From the NCBI RefSeq assembly GCF_003287405.1, contig NZ_PRLD01000001.1:412008-476007 (forward strand): a stretch of 64,000 nt of DNA, read 5' to 3'. Positions 45,666-54,419 of this stretch are shown in pieces. The translations under genes and the position numbers were made by a program. The DNA comes from Faecalibacterium prausnitzii. GTDB taxonomy: Bacteria > Bacillota > Clostridia > Oscillospirales > Ruminococcaceae. Below the pieces are notes generated by a model, which searched no databases, was not told where the DNA came from, and saw only the letters and a list, made by a program, of their open reading frames with translations. Positions within the stretch are counted from its first letter, which is position 1. Each line of letters starts with the position of its first letter.

Positions 45666-48037
45666 ACAGCATCCTCCTTTTCGATGGTGAACCGCAGCAC
45701 AACGGGCTGGGTCTGCGGTGCAGAAACGGTCAGCACGGATTCTCCGGCAGTGCCCACGGTGCGCAGATAAGTACCGGTCATGCCGCCCTCTGCCACGGCG
45801 GTCTGCGGGCCCACAAGGGCGGCGCTGCCCTCCACCGCAAACTGCACCGGGAACTGTGCATAGGGAGCAGGAGTGCCGTTCTCGTCCAGAATGCGCACCC
45901 GCACAGCGGCCATATCGTAAGTGTCTTTTTCCTGAAGAGTCGTCCGGCTGGCCTTGACCTCCAAGTGCAGCTTTGCACTGGGGCAAAGGGTCACGCTGCG
46001 CACCACGTTGCCGTCCTGTACAGCATCGAACCGCCAGCGGGTAGCTTCGCCGCCCCAGTTGCCCACATATTTGCCGTAAAGCGCCACGCCATCCTCAAAG
46101 GTCATTTTGTAGTGCAGCATACACCAGCCGAATTTGACCTTGTAAGCCAGCGGCAGTCCCGCTAAGCCATATTTCCCGGCGGCCAGCAGGCAGTCCCGCA
46201 CAGCGGCTGCCTTGGAGGGGGAAAAGTGCTCCTGCGTTTCCAGCAGCTCACCGATGGTATCGTCCACCACAAAGGGCGGATGCGGCAGTGCTGTCCACTC
46301 GCTTTGGCGCAGGGCGGTAACGAACACATCGTTTTTGTACAACTTGACCTGCTGGGCATTGCTGAAAACGTATGCCGTGCCCAGCTGCCCGGCGGGGTTA
46401 TCGCCGATGTCCATGGAGGAACTGACCGCCAGAACCGGGTCAGCATCACCCTGACTGGCATAGACCGCCGCCGCCAATTTGGGGTTGCGGAAGCTGTCCA
46501 GCACGCCGTGGTAGCAGATGCGGTCGCCAGAGCCGAAATCCTTGTGAGTCTGGTAGTCGAACATACACCAGCCAAAACACCCGGCGTGTTCCCCGCTGCC
46601 GTAAGCGGCATTCTGCACCCGGACGTGCCGCAGGGCGTGCTCCTGCCGGTGTGGGCCATCGTCAAAGGCTTTGGTGGGGTACATATGACCATTGCATTCC
46701 GATATGAGCAGCGCCTTGCCCATATCCGGGGTCACGTCCTTTTTGGGCTTAGCGCCGGGCGTTACGCCGTTGTGGGAAAAATCGTTGTAGGCGTAGACGT
46801 CCTCCAGCAGATGGCTCTTTTCCAGATACCGCACGCCAGAAGTGGCACGGCTGGGGTCCAGCTGATGGGCAATTTTGTTGGTGCGGGTGTAGAACGTATC
46901 GTCATCCACGCTTTCGTTGATGCGCACACCCCACAGGATGATGCTGGGATGACTGCGGTTTTGCAGGAGCATCTCCCGCAGCATTTCACAGGCGGCGTCC
47001 TTCCAGTTGTCGTCCCCGATGTGCTGCCAGCCCGGCAGTTCAGTGAACACCAGCAGACCCCGTCGGTCGCACTCATCCAGAAAATATTGGCTTTGGGGGT
47101 AGTGGCTGGTGCGCACGGCGGTGCAGTGCAGCTCCTCCTGCAAAATGCGGGCATCCTCCCGCTGCAGGCTTTCCGGTGCGGCGTAGCCGATGTAAGGGTA
47201 GCTCTGGTGTCGGTTCAGACCCCGCAGAAAGGTCTTTTTTCCGTTGAGGTAGAAGCCGTCCGCCCGGAACTCTGCCGTGCGGAAACCAAACGTCACCTGT
47301 TTGCGGTCGATGGGCTGTCCGGCTGCGTTCAAAAGCTCTGCAATGGCATGATGCAAAACCGGGTGCTCTGTATCCCACGGCTGTGCGTCCGGCGCAGAAA
47401 GCTGCATCTTCCCGGTTTCTGCCGCCTGTGCGGTCTGCTCTGCCAGCAGGGTACCGTCTGCGGTCTCCAGCCGGATGCGGACCGCCACGGCTGCGGGCGC
47501 AAGCTCTGCCGTCCACTGCACCACGGCGTCATGCAGGGTGGGCGTGTAGACGAACAAATCGGTCAGGCGGCTTTCTGCCGCAGCCTCCAGCCAGACCTCC
47601 CGGTACAGCCCGCCGTAGGTCAGGTAGTCGATGACAAAGCCAAAGGGCGGGATAGCCGGGTCTTCCCTGGTGTCCAGCTGCACGGTCAACAGATTTTCAC
47701 CCTCCCGATCTACAAGGTCGGTGATCTCCACCGCAAAGCCGGTATAGCCGCCCCGATGCTGCCCGGCAACCCTGCCGTTGACCCGCACCACTGCCTGATG
47801 AGCAGCGCCGTCAAAGCGGACAAACAGCCGGGGCGCAGCCTGTACCGGCGGCACCCGGAACCGCTTGCGGTAGCCGCAAACCATCTCGTAATCGGCCGGA
47901 GAGGCATAGTGCAGCGGCACCTCCCGGCAGGTATGGGGCAGGCGGACGACTTCCTGTTTTGGCACCGGCAGCCCCTTGCCAAAGGCTTCTGTCCAGTGTC
48001 GTGTAAACTCCCATCCATCGCAAAAACTGTGTTTCAT
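45656..48037 (-). CDS. Glycoside hydrolase family 2 (beta-galactosidase-like)
   Basis: A 793-residue GH2 enzyme: N-terminal sugar-binding jelly roll (VVRLPHTCREVPLHY), immunoglobulin-like domain, then a TIM barrel with LRGLNRHQSYPYIG, the acid/base region ILWGVRINESVDD and the nucleophile region LLISECNGHMYP. C-terminal beta domains follow. It likely removes beta-galactosyl or similar residues in the cytoplasm, since no signal peptide is seen. It is the second gene of the TetR-GH2-MelB-GH36 operon, overlapping the TetR gene by four bases. Confidence 0.88.
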   Translation of the reverse strand: MKHSFCDGWEFTRHWTEAFGKGLPVPKQEVVRLPHTCREVPLHYASPADYEMVCGYRKRFRVPPVQAAPRLFVRFDGAAHQAVVRVNGRVAGQHRGGYTGFAVEITDLVDREGENLLTVQLDTREDPAIPPFGFVIDYLTYGGLYREVWLEAAAESRLTDLFVYTPTLHDAVVQWTAELAPAAVAVRIRLETADGTLLAEQTAQAAETGKMQLSAPDAQPWDTEHPVLHHAIAELLNAAGQPIDRKQVTFGFRTAEFRADGFYLNGKKTFLRGLNRHQSYPYIGYAAPESLQREDARILQEELHCTAVRTSHYPQSQYFLDECDRRGLLVFTELPGWQHIGDDNWKDAACEMLREMLLQNRSHPSIILWGVRINESVDDDTFYTRTNKIAHQLDPSRATSGVRYLEKSHLLEDVYAYNDFSHNGVTPGAKPKKDVTPDMGKALLISECNGHMYPTKAFDDGPHRQEHALRHVRVQNAAYGSGEHAGCFGWCMFDYQTHKDFGSGDRICYHGVLDSFRNPKLAAAVYASQGDADPVLAVSSSMDIGDNPAGQLGTAYVFSNAQQVKLYKNDVFVTALRQSEWTALPHPPFVVDDTIGELLETQEHFSPSKAAAVRDCLLAAGKYGLAGLPLAYKVKFGWCMLHYKMTFEDGVALYGKYVGNWGGEATRWRFDAVQDGNVVRSVTLCPSAKLHLEVKASRTTLQEKDTYDMAAVRVRILDENGTPAPYAQFPVQFAVEGSAALVGPQTAVAEGGMTGTYLRTVGTAGESVLTVSAPQTQPVVLRFTIEKEDAVWN

Positions 48038-48597
48038 CGCGGCAGCACTCCTTCCAGTAAAATCGAGATCATTTCTTCCAGCACAGCCACATACTGCACC
48101 CCGCTTTCTGCCAGACTGCGGTCTGCCAGAAAACTCTCGATGGATGCGGTGATCATCTGCCGCAACACCGGCAGGGATACCGGACGCATGACCCCTTCAG
48201 CCACAGCCTGCTCCAGCAGCACCATGGTGGGCTCCCACCCGTTTTCCAGCTGACTGCGCACCCGCGCCGCCACCACCGGGTATTTCTCGTCCAGTTCCTT
48301 CATCTGTCGCAGATCCAAAGCGGCGTATTCTGCCGGCATAGCAATGATAACTGCCCGCAGCTTTTCCTGCAAAGTACCGCTGCCCGCCAGAATCTCCTGC
48401 TTGCAGCGGTGGATGTCTGCAAAGGCGTGGTCTACCATGTCCAGTAAAAGCGTCTCCTTGGAAGGATAAACGGTGTAGATGGTCTTTTTGCTGATATGCA
48501 GCGGCTCTGCCACCTGCTGCATGGTGAAATGCAGCCCCTGTTGACGGAACAGCTGCATAGCCTGCGTGCGCACCAGCGCATCGAGCTTTTCCTGCAT
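48034..48597 (-). CDS. TetR-family regulator of the galactoside operon
   Basis: This 187-residue protein has a TetR HTH near the N-terminus (AMQLFRQQGLHFTMQQVAEPLHISKKTIYTVYPSKETLL) and a helical ligand domain. The ATG at 48597 is chosen because AAGGAGG lies seven bases upstream; longer starts have no such site. It is the first gene of the operon and its stop overlaps the GH2 start. Four regularly spaced CGGTTTCC sites lie upstream, so autoregulation is likely. Confidence 0.88.
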   Translation of the reverse strand: MQEKLDALVRTQAMQLFRQQGLHFTMQQVAEPLHISKKTIYTVYPSKETLLLDMVDHAFADIHRCKQEILAGSGTLQEKLRAVIIAMPAEYAALDLRQMKELDEKYPVVAARVRSQLENGWEPTMVLLEQAVAEGVMRPVSLPVLRQMITASIESFLADRSLAESGVQYVAVLEEMISILLEGVLPR

Positions 48598-48612
48598 AAG
48601 CGTCCTCCTTGT

Positions 48613-48678
48613 GGAAACCGTATTTGCTTTTCCGGTTTCCATTCTAGTGCGGAAACCGAATCAAATCAAGCGGTTTCC
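48613..48678. promoter_or_regulatory. Four-copy inverted operator array for TetR regulator
   Basis: The 8-mer GGAAACCG or its complement CGGTTTCC occurs at 48613, 48633, 48651 and 48671, alternating in orientation with 18-20 bp steps. That is about two helical turns per step, as expected for cooperative binding by TetR dimers. The array sits just upstream of the tetR gene. Confidence 0.7.
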
Positions 48679-48738
48679 GCATTTTCTGCGTTATGCCGAA
48701 GAACCGTCGAAAAATTGCAGCAAAATGACAATAAAAAT

Positions 48739-48769
48739 ATCCTCAAAGAACTTTTTGCCCTTTGAGGAT
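48739..48769 (-). terminator. Hairpin with minus-strand T run
   Basis: ATCCTCAAAG and CTTTGAGGAT form a perfect 10-bp stem, followed on the minus strand by ATTTTTATTG. No minus-strand gene is seen immediately to its right. Confidence 0.6.
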
Positions 48770-48782
48770 TAGTATATAAAAC

Positions 48783-48995
48783 GTGAATCTAAGTGAATTG
48801 GGTTCTGCAATCTCACTTGACGAGTCAACCAACACTGTACAGACCGAAAATCTTCGTCTACTGCAAATCATTCTGACCGAAGAAATCACTACAAAAGGCT
48901 TGACTCCAGATCAGCAAAACATCACACAGTACGGCAAGGAGTTAGAAGCCTTGTACGATGAAATTCTGGATTTGACATCCAAAATCATCACCTAA
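48783..48995 (+). CDS. Hypothetical small acidic protein (70 aa)
   Basis: A GTG start opens 70 residues (LSELGSAISLDESTNTVQ then LRLLQIILTEEITTKGLTPD and so on) that look helical and acidic. No clear ribosome binding site precedes it. A terminator-like hairpin follows at 48995-49023. No family was recognised; low confidence. Confidence 0.35.
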   Translation: MNLSELGSAISLDESTNTVQTENLRLLQIILTEEITTKGLTPDQQNITQYGKELEALYDEILDLTSKIIT

Positions 48996-49023
48996 ACCAC
49001 GATGCACACGCACCGTGGTTTTT
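48995..49023 (+). terminator. Terminator after hypothetical gene
   Basis: AACCACGATGC and GCACCGTGGTT pair with one mismatch, followed by TTTTG. Confidence 0.65.
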
Positions 49024-49037
49024 GTTTGCCCATTTTT

Positions 49038-49067
49038 AGCACGATGCAGTTTGCACCGTGCTTTTTT
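49038..49067 (+). terminator. Second terminator hairpin just before tRNA-Thr
   Basis: AGCACGATGCA and TGCACCGTGCT form a stem followed by six T residues, ending four bases before the tRNA. Its sequence echoes the preceding hairpin. Confidence 0.7.
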
Positions 49068-49070
49068 CAT

Positions 49071-49148
49071 GCCGTTTTAGCTCATGTTGGTCAGAGCAGC
49101 TGCCTTGTAAGCAGCAGGCCGCCGGTTCGATTCCGGCAAACGGCACCA
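49071..49148 (+). tRNA. tRNA-Thr (anticodon TGT)
   Basis: The acceptor stem GCCGTTT/AAACGGC pairs perfectly; the D arm GCTC/GAGC, anticodon stem GCTGC/GCAGC and T stem GCCGG/CCGGC are intact. The anticodon loop CTTGTAA gives TGT, reading ACA. CCA is encoded. A terminator hairpin ends four bases upstream, leaving no room for a normal promoter between them. Confidence 0.95.
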
Positions 49149-49227
49149 TCGCAGCGGGCAGTGCGTCCCCTGCCCTTGCCCCATCATGTTGCGGTTTTTT
49201 CGAAACCTCAATTTTTTGAAAAGAAAA

Positions 49228-49273
49228 AATCCCGCAAAATCTTACGTTTTAAACGTAGTTTCGCGGGATTTTT
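49228..49273 (-). terminator. Terminator of tRNA-Thr(CGT)
   Basis: AAAATCCCGCGAAACTACGT and its partner form a long hairpin directly after the tRNA on the minus strand, ending in a T run. Confidence 0.8.
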
Positions 49274-49348
49274 GGAGCTACTGACCTGATTCGAACAGGC
49301 GACCTGCTCATTACGAGTGAGCTGCTCTACCAGCTGAGCCACAGTAGC
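49273..49348 (-). tRNA. tRNA-Thr (anticodon CGT)
   Basis: Read on the minus strand: acceptor GCTACTG/CAGTAGC, D arm GCTC/GAGC, anticodon stem GCTCA/TGAGC with loop CTCGTAA (anticodon CGT, reading ACG), T stem GCCTG/CAGGT with one wobble, and encoded CCA. It converges on the other tRNA-Thr gene. Confidence 0.95.
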
Positions 49349-49540
49349 ACATTGCACATCTGCTGCAACAGGCAATATTTTACCATATTTCTGCTGCACT
49401 GTCAAGGCCGGATTTCCTGTAAGCGGGGCAGCTTTTGCAGGGCGTTTCACAAAAAGTTATTGCATTTTAGCCCGGCTGCTTTATAATAGAATTGATTGCG
49501 CAAAAGGCTGCGCCTTTTGCCGGAAAGGACGAGCTGCACC

Positions 49541-49909
49541 ATGATCTTTGTTCCCCTGCTGCACTACTTTTTGTGCAAGAATGATTACAGCGGCAACGAA
49601 GCCGGACTGCGCTACCGGCTTACGCCGGGCAAACGCACCGTGCCGGATCCGGACAGCGGCGCGGATGCCACCAAGGAGGAAAAGATCCTCACTGTGGACT
49701 ACTGGCCCGCGCCTTGGACGATCGACAAGACCGACCCCGCCCTACGCCGCCGGGAGGTATTTCCGCTTACGGACGAAGGGCGTGCCGCCGCCGCGCAGTA
49801 TCTGAAGGACGCCTACGATGCCGAGCCGGAGCGCTGGAACAACTGCCCGGACATGATGGACTGCGACCCTTGGGAGCCGCCCGCCGAGCCGGATACTGCC
49901 AACGAATGA
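49541..49909 (+). CDS. Conserved hypothetical protein upstream of dnaD
   Basis: This 122-residue protein begins MIFVPLLHYFLCKNDYSGN and has a polar, Pro/Asp-rich remainder (LTVDYWPAPWTIDKTDPALRRREVFPLTDEG). No family was recognised. GGAAAGGA lies upstream of ATG 49541. It is 16 bp ahead of the dnaD-like gene and likely in one operon with it and dnaC. Confidence 0.65.
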   Translation: MIFVPLLHYFLCKNDYSGNEAGLRYRLTPGKRTVPDPDSGADATKEEKILTVDYWPAPWTIDKTDPALRRREVFPLTDEGRAAAAQYLKDAYDAEPERWNNCPDMMDCDPWEPPAEPDTANE

Positions 49910-49925
49910 ACCGAACGAGGAAACC

Positions 49926-50840
49926 ATGATCTACCGTTTGAAAGAACTGAAGGGCGATACCATCGCCGTGCCGCAGCTGGTGTTCTCCAAGCTGGGCATT
50001 GCCGAAGAATACAATGTGCGGGTGGCGCTGTATGTGCTGGCCACCGGCGTGACCGACCCGGACAAGATCTGCGCCGACCTCAAGCTGCGCAGCCGCATCA
50101 GTGCAGAAAGTGCGCTGGCTTTCTGGGCAGGTGCAGGGCTTTTGGAGCGCTACGAGGAAAACGCCGCGCCGGGCGCAGAACCCAGCGCTCCCGCCCCCAT
50201 GCGCTGGGCGGAGATCGCCGCCGCCAGCCGCACCGACCCCATGATCTCCAGCCTGATCGACTGCGGGCAGACCAGCTTTGCCCGTCCGCTGACCCACACC
50301 GAAATGGAAAAGCTGGTGAACCTATATGTGCAGGAGGGCTTTGCGCCTGAAGCTGTGATGCTCTGCGTGGCCTATGTAGCCAGCCGGGGCAAACGTACCA
50401 TGGCCGCCGTGACCCACGAACTGAAGGTCTGGCGCGCCGAGGGCGTGGAGACCGGCGAGCAGGCCGATGCTCACTTAAAGCTGCTGGCACTGCGCCAGAG
50501 CCGCGAGGAGTACGTCGGCAGCCTGCTGCAGATCTCCCCCGAGGAGCTGACACTGGGCGGGCGCAAAGCCATTGCACGCTGGTACGAGGTGTACGGCTAC
50601 GATGACGCCATGGTGCAGGAAGCCGCCGTGCAGGCCGGCCCGAAGCGCGACCTGTGGTACTGGAACAGCATCCTTAAAACATGGAACGCCAAGGGGCTGC
50701 GCAGCATCCACGATGTGCGCGGCCCGGTGGCCGCAGCCGGAGCAAGCCGGAATATCCGGGTAGACCGCGACACACCCAGCGGAAACGATATCCTGAAAAA
50801 CGCCACCCGCCGCCGTTCCCTGATCAAGAAACCGGAGTAA
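49926..50840 (+). CDS. dnaD: DnaD-domain primosome protein
   Basis: A 304-residue protein. The N-terminal part (YRLKELKGDTIAVPQLVFSKLGI) resembles a DnaD winged helix; the rest contains two DnaD C-terminal domains (EMEKLVNLYVQEGFAPEAVMLCVAYVASRGKRTM and LTLGGRKAIARWYEVYGYDDAMVQEA, with the YWNSILKTWNAKGL motif). DnaD helps load the replicative helicase in Firmicutes. GAGGAAACC precedes the ATG. The dnaC gene follows nine bases after its stop. Confidence 0.88.
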   Translation: MIYRLKELKGDTIAVPQLVFSKLGIAEEYNVRVALYVLATGVTDPDKICADLKLRSRISAESALAFWAGAGLLERYEENAAPGAEPSAPAPMRWAEIAAASRTDPMISSLIDCGQTSFARPLTHTEMEKLVNLYVQEGFAPEAVMLCVAYVASRGKRTMAAVTHELKVWRAEGVETGEQADAHLKLLALRQSREEYVGSLLQISPEELTLGGRKAIARWYEVYGYDDAMVQEAAVQAGPKRDLWYWNSILKTWNAKGLRSIHDVRGPVAAAGASRNIRVDRDTPSGNDILKNATRRRSLIKKPE

Positions 50841-50849
50841 GGAGCCTTT

Positions 50850-51830
50850 ATGCGTACCAAAAACGAATTGTATCAGCAGGCATTGCGCACCGTGGCCATG
50901 CGGCGGCAGACCGCCCGCGCCTTGGCGCAGGATGCACAAGCCGAAGCCGAAGCAGCCATTCCCGGGCTGCGCCACGCCGAGGAGGAAGTGCGGGTACGGG
51001 GCATCCGCTGCGCCATTGCCGGAGCTTCCGGCAAGGACCGTACCGAGACTGCTGCTGCCCTTGCGGCGGCAAAGCAGAAGCTGACCGCCCTGCTGGCCGG
51101 GAGCGGACGCCCTGCGGATGCGCTGGAGCCGAAGTTCACCTGCAAGCGGTGCGAGGACACCGGCGCAGTGGACGGCCGCACCTGCGACTGTGTGCGCCGG
51201 GTGATGCAGCAGCTGCGCCGGAAGGAGATCGAGGAACTGTCCAGCCTGTCTGTCTCCAGCTTTGACACCATGCAGCTGGACTACTACCCCAACACGGTGG
51301 ACAAGGCGCTGGGCGAGAGCGTGCGCAGCTACATGGCCGAGGTTCTGGCTGACCTGCGGGATTACGCCGCGGACTTCTCCCCCGCTACCCGCGAAAGCCT
51401 GCTGCTGGTGGGTAACGCAGGGCTGGGCAAGACCCATGCCGCCCTTGCCATTGCCGGGGAGGTGCTGCGGCAGAACTACGATGTGATCTATGTCTCCTGC
51501 CCGGACTTTTTCGGCAAGCTGGAAGCGCTGCATTTCGGCACAGACCCCGGCGGTGAGGAAGAGACTTTGTTCCAGACTGCCTGCAACGCCGATCTGCTGA
51601 TCCTTGATGATCTGGGCACCGAGTTCAATTCCAGCTTCTTCCTGACGAATCTGTACAGTCTGCTGAATAACCGCTTGGGCGCAAAGCTGCCCACCATCGT
51701 CACAACCAATATCACGGACGGTGCGCTGCTGGAAAAGCTGTATACGGAAAAGATCTCCAGCCGCCTTGCAGCCTTTGTACAGATCCAGTTTTTGGGCAGT
51801 GATATCCGGGTGCAAAAAGCCGCAGAATAA
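50850..51830 (+). CDS. dnaC: DnaC/DnaI-type helicase loader ATPase
   Basis: A 326-residue AAA+ protein. The N-terminal half is helical with a CxxC pair (CKRCEDTGAVDGRTCDC) like the DnaI zinc-binding domain. The ATPase has Walker A GNAGLGKTH near residue 188 and Walker B LLILDDLGTEF near 250. Such loaders deliver the replicative helicase with DnaD. GGAGCC lies upstream of the ATG. It ends the operon with dnaD. Confidence 0.88.
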   Translation: MRTKNELYQQALRTVAMRRQTARALAQDAQAEAEAAIPGLRHAEEEVRVRGIRCAIAGASGKDRTETAAALAAAKQKLTALLAGSGRPADALEPKFTCKRCEDTGAVDGRTCDCVRRVMQQLRRKEIEELSSLSVSSFDTMQLDYYPNTVDKALGESVRSYMAEVLADLRDYAADFSPATRESLLLVGNAGLGKTHAALAIAGEVLRQNYDVIYVSCPDFFGKLEALHFGTDPGGEEETLFQTACNADLLILDDLGTEFNSSFFLTNLYSLLNNRLGAKLPTIVTTNITDGALLEKLYTEKISSRLAAFVQIQFLGSDIRVQKAAE

Positions 51831-51909
51831 GTCGTTTCATTTCTGCCGGAGTTGCACATTTTTTGAGAGAAACAATTGCAAAATAAGTGCGGATCACCGC
51901 GCAAAGAAG

Positions 51910-51976
51910 AAGCCATCTGCCGCAGCATGACCGGGATTTGAAACCCTCGGGATCAGCTGTTGCAGATGGCTTTATT
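51910..51976 (-). terminator. Terminator between dnaC and walJ-like genes
   Basis: AAGCCATCTGC and GCAGATGGCTT pair across a loop containing CCCGAGGG-like inner pairing. It serves the converging dnaC and hydrolase genes. Confidence 0.65.
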
Positions 51977-51986
51977 GTTTGACAAA

Positions 51987-52775
51987 TCAGAACGTCAATG
52001 CAGGGCTTACCTCGTTGCGGCGCTGTGCCTGCACGATGCAGTCTTTTTCCGGCACAACACCGGCTGCACCCAAGGTGGTGAACACGGTCTGCAGGGCAAG
52101 GCTGGGCGTGTTATTCTCCTGCGAGAGATGGCACAGAGCGAACTTTTTGCAGCCGCTCTGGATCAGCTCCAAAAGCTTTGCGGAGCACTCGTCGTTGGAA
52201 AGGTGTCCCCGCACGCTCTCGATGCGGGCGCGCAGATAGTAGGGGTAGGGCCCGCTGCGCAGCATATGCAGGTCGTAGTTGCTTTCCAGCGCCACAAGGT
52301 CGCAGCCGGAAAGCGCTTCGTGCACCGGCGGGGTCAGGGTGCCAAGGTCGGTGGCGATGGTCATGGTCTTATCGTCCGGGGTGTGGATGCGGTAGCCCAC
52401 ACAGGGCACGTCGTGGCTGGTGGGGAAAGACTGCACCCCGAAGCAGCCGATGTCCTCTTCCCTGCCCTCCAGCGCGTTCAGCGCACAGTTAGCGGGCACG
52501 ATATCGTTGGCATCCAGAAAATCCAGCGTAGCCGCTGCGCCGTACACCGGCAGCGGGTTCTTTTTCAGAAAGGTGGAAAGCCCCTTGACGTGGTCGCTGT
52601 GCTCGTGGGTGACAAGGATGCCTGCGCAATCGCTGATGGCAAGCCCCAGCGATTTGAGCGCTGCCGTGGTGGTGCGCACCCCCTTGCCCATATCCACGAT
52701 AAGGTACTGTGCGCCGCAGCGCACCACGCTGCTGTTGCCGGAGGAGCCGGAATACAATGAAATGAACTCTGCCAT
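51987..52775 (-). CDS. walJ: MBL-fold metallohydrolase (YycJ/WalJ family)
   Basis: This 262-residue protein begins FISLYSGSSGNSSVVRCG and has the metal-binding THEHSDHVKGL motif, the signature of the YycJ/WalJ branch of the metallo-beta-lactamase fold. In Bacillus, WalJ links replication with cell division and is a 5'-3' exonuclease-like protein. The usual walRK neighbours are not present here. It reads leftward, with murA upstream. Confidence 0.9.
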   Translation of the reverse strand: MAEFISLYSGSSGNSSVVRCGAQYLIVDMGKGVRTTTAALKSLGLAISDCAGILVTHEHSDHVKGLSTFLKKNPLPVYGAAATLDFLDANDIVPANCALNALEGREEDIGCFGVQSFPTSHDVPCVGYRIHTPDDKTMTIATDLGTLTPPVHEALSGCDLVALESNYDLHMLRSGPYPYYLRARIESVRGHLSNDECSAKLLELIQSGCKKFALCHLSQENNTPSLALQTVFTTLGAAGVVPEKDCIVQAQRRNEVSPALTF

Positions 52776-52800
52776 GAAAACCTCTTATGTTACCACCTAA

Positions 52801-52837
52801 AAACAGCCCGCCGCACAAAATTTACGGCAGGCTGTTT
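52801..52837 (-). terminator. Terminator of murA
   Basis: AAACAGCCCGCCG and CGGCAGGCTGTTT form a strong hairpin just after the murA stop on the minus strand. Confidence 0.8.
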
Positions 52838-52851
52838 GTTTTTTATTTGTG

Positions 52852-54138
52852 TTACAGGGCCTGTTCCAGTGCAGCGGGCATCCGCTCCACCTTGCTGATA
52901 TCAGCACCCAGACCGCGCAGCTTTTCCACGATATTCTCGTAGCCGCGCTCGATATGACCGATCTCCTCGATCTCGCTGGTGCCGTCGGCCATCAGAGCAG
53001 CCACCACCATAGCAGCACCGGCACGCAGGTCGGAGGCGCGCAGCGGTGCGGGGCTGAGCTTTTCCACGCCCTCAAATACGGCCACCTGACCGTCCACCTG
53101 CACGCTGGCACCCATCTTGCGCAGCTCGTCCACATAGCGGAAGCGGTTGTCCCACACGCTCTCGGTGATGGTGCTGGTGCCCTTAGCCACGCTCAGCAGC
53201 ACACCCATCAGGGGCTGCATATCGGTGGGGAAGCCGGGGTGCGGCATGGTGTTGATCTTCAGCGGCAGAATATCGCCGGTGCGGGATACCCGCACAGCAT
53301 CGTCAAATTCTTCCACAGTAATCCCAGCGCGGCGCAGCTTGGCCGTGATGGGCTCCAAGTGCTTGGGGGTGACGTTCTTAATGAGCACATCGCCGCCGGT
53401 GGCAGCAGCAGCTACCATATAGCTGCCGGCTTCGATCTGATCCGGGATGATGCTGTAGGTGCAGCCGTGCATCTTTTCCACGCCGCGCACCTTGATGACG
53501 TCCGTACCGGCACCGCGCACGTCTGCGCCGCACATATTCAAAAAGTTTGCCAGATCCACCACATGGGGCTCCTTGGCGCAGTTTTCCAGAATGGTCTGAC
53601 CCTTGGCCATGACCGCAGAGAGCATACCGTTCATGGTAGCGCCCACGCTGACCTTATCAAAGAAGATATGGGCACCGGTCAGCTCCTGCTTGGTGCGCAC
53701 GGTGATCATGCCGTAATCCACGCTGTCCTCTGCGCCCAGCGCGCTGAACACCTTCAGGTGCTGGTCGATGGGGCGGGGACCCAGATTGCAGCCGCCGGGC
53801 ATGGCCACCTGTGCCTTGCCGAAGCGGGAAAGCAGTGCGCCAAGGAAGTAGTAGCTGGCGCGCATCTGGCGGGACAGGTCGTCCGGCACATTGGTGGTGA
53901 CCAGATGCCGCGTATCGATCTCGTAGGTGTTGCGGTTGAGCATCTTCACCTGTGCACCCAAGGTGCTCAAGATCTTGAGACTGACCGACACATCGCTGAT
54001 ATCGGGCAGATTTTCGATCACGCAGACATCCGCTGCCAGAATGGTAGCAGGCAGAATACCCACAGCCGCATTTTTTGCGCCGGAAATGGTCACTTCTCCG
54101 TGCAGGGGCTTACCGCCGGTAATAACAAATTTCTCCAC
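52852..54138 (-). CDS. murA: UDP-N-acetylglucosamine 1-carboxyvinyltransferase
   Basis: A 428-residue MurA of the EPSP-synthase fold. It begins MEKFVITGGKPLHGEVTISGAKNAA and has RQMRASYYFLGALLSRFGKAQVAMPGGCNLGPRPIDQH, where the Cys of PGGC is the phosphoenolpyruvate-reactive residue targeted by fosfomycin. It catalyses the first committed step of peptidoglycan synthesis. Firmicutes often carry two murA genes; which one this is cannot be told. Confidence 0.95.
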   Translation of the reverse strand: MEKFVITGGKPLHGEVTISGAKNAAVGILPATILAADVCVIENLPDISDVSVSLKILSTLGAQVKMLNRNTYEIDTRHLVTTNVPDDLSRQMRASYYFLGALLSRFGKAQVAMPGGCNLGPRPIDQHLKVFSALGAEDSVDYGMITVRTKQELTGAHIFFDKVSVGATMNGMLSAVMAKGQTILENCAKEPHVVDLANFLNMCGADVRGAGTDVIKVRGVEKMHGCTYSIIPDQIEAGSYMVAAAATGGDVLIKNVTPKHLEPITAKLRRAGITVEEFDDAVRVSRTGDILPLKINTMPHPGFPTDMQPLMGVLLSVAKGTSTITESVWDNRFRYVDELRKMGASVQVDGQVAVFEGVEKLSPAPLRASDLRAGAAMVVAALMADGTSEIEEIGHIERGYENIVEKLRGLGADISKVERMPAALEQAL

Positions 54139-54419
54139 TTTTATGATCTCCTTGTCAAAGGCCTGTGCTACAGGCCTGTTAAGGCTACTGAAAGCATTCC
54201 ATCTCGTTACTTATACCGCCGGGGTGTACAGATTCACCAACACCGGGGCAGATTTATAACTATCCTATTATACACTACTTCCACAAAAAAGCAAAGCCCG
54301 ATTTGTATCTGTTTCATTATTTTCTGTTTTGCCCAGATTACACGCGGATATTCCAAAAATTTATTGAATTTTTCATCAATTTTGACGAATGCCGACCCAA
54401 ATTTTACCCTTTGGCGATA

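Noticed and set aside
44112..45770. A 552-residue plus-strand frame opposite the transporter gene
   Set aside because: It is opposite the clear MelB-type gene, is unusually rich in His and Gln, and has no domain.
46226..48253. A 675-residue plus-strand frame opposite the GH2 gene
   Set aside because: It is a shadow of the GH2 gene; catalytic motifs are on the minus strand.
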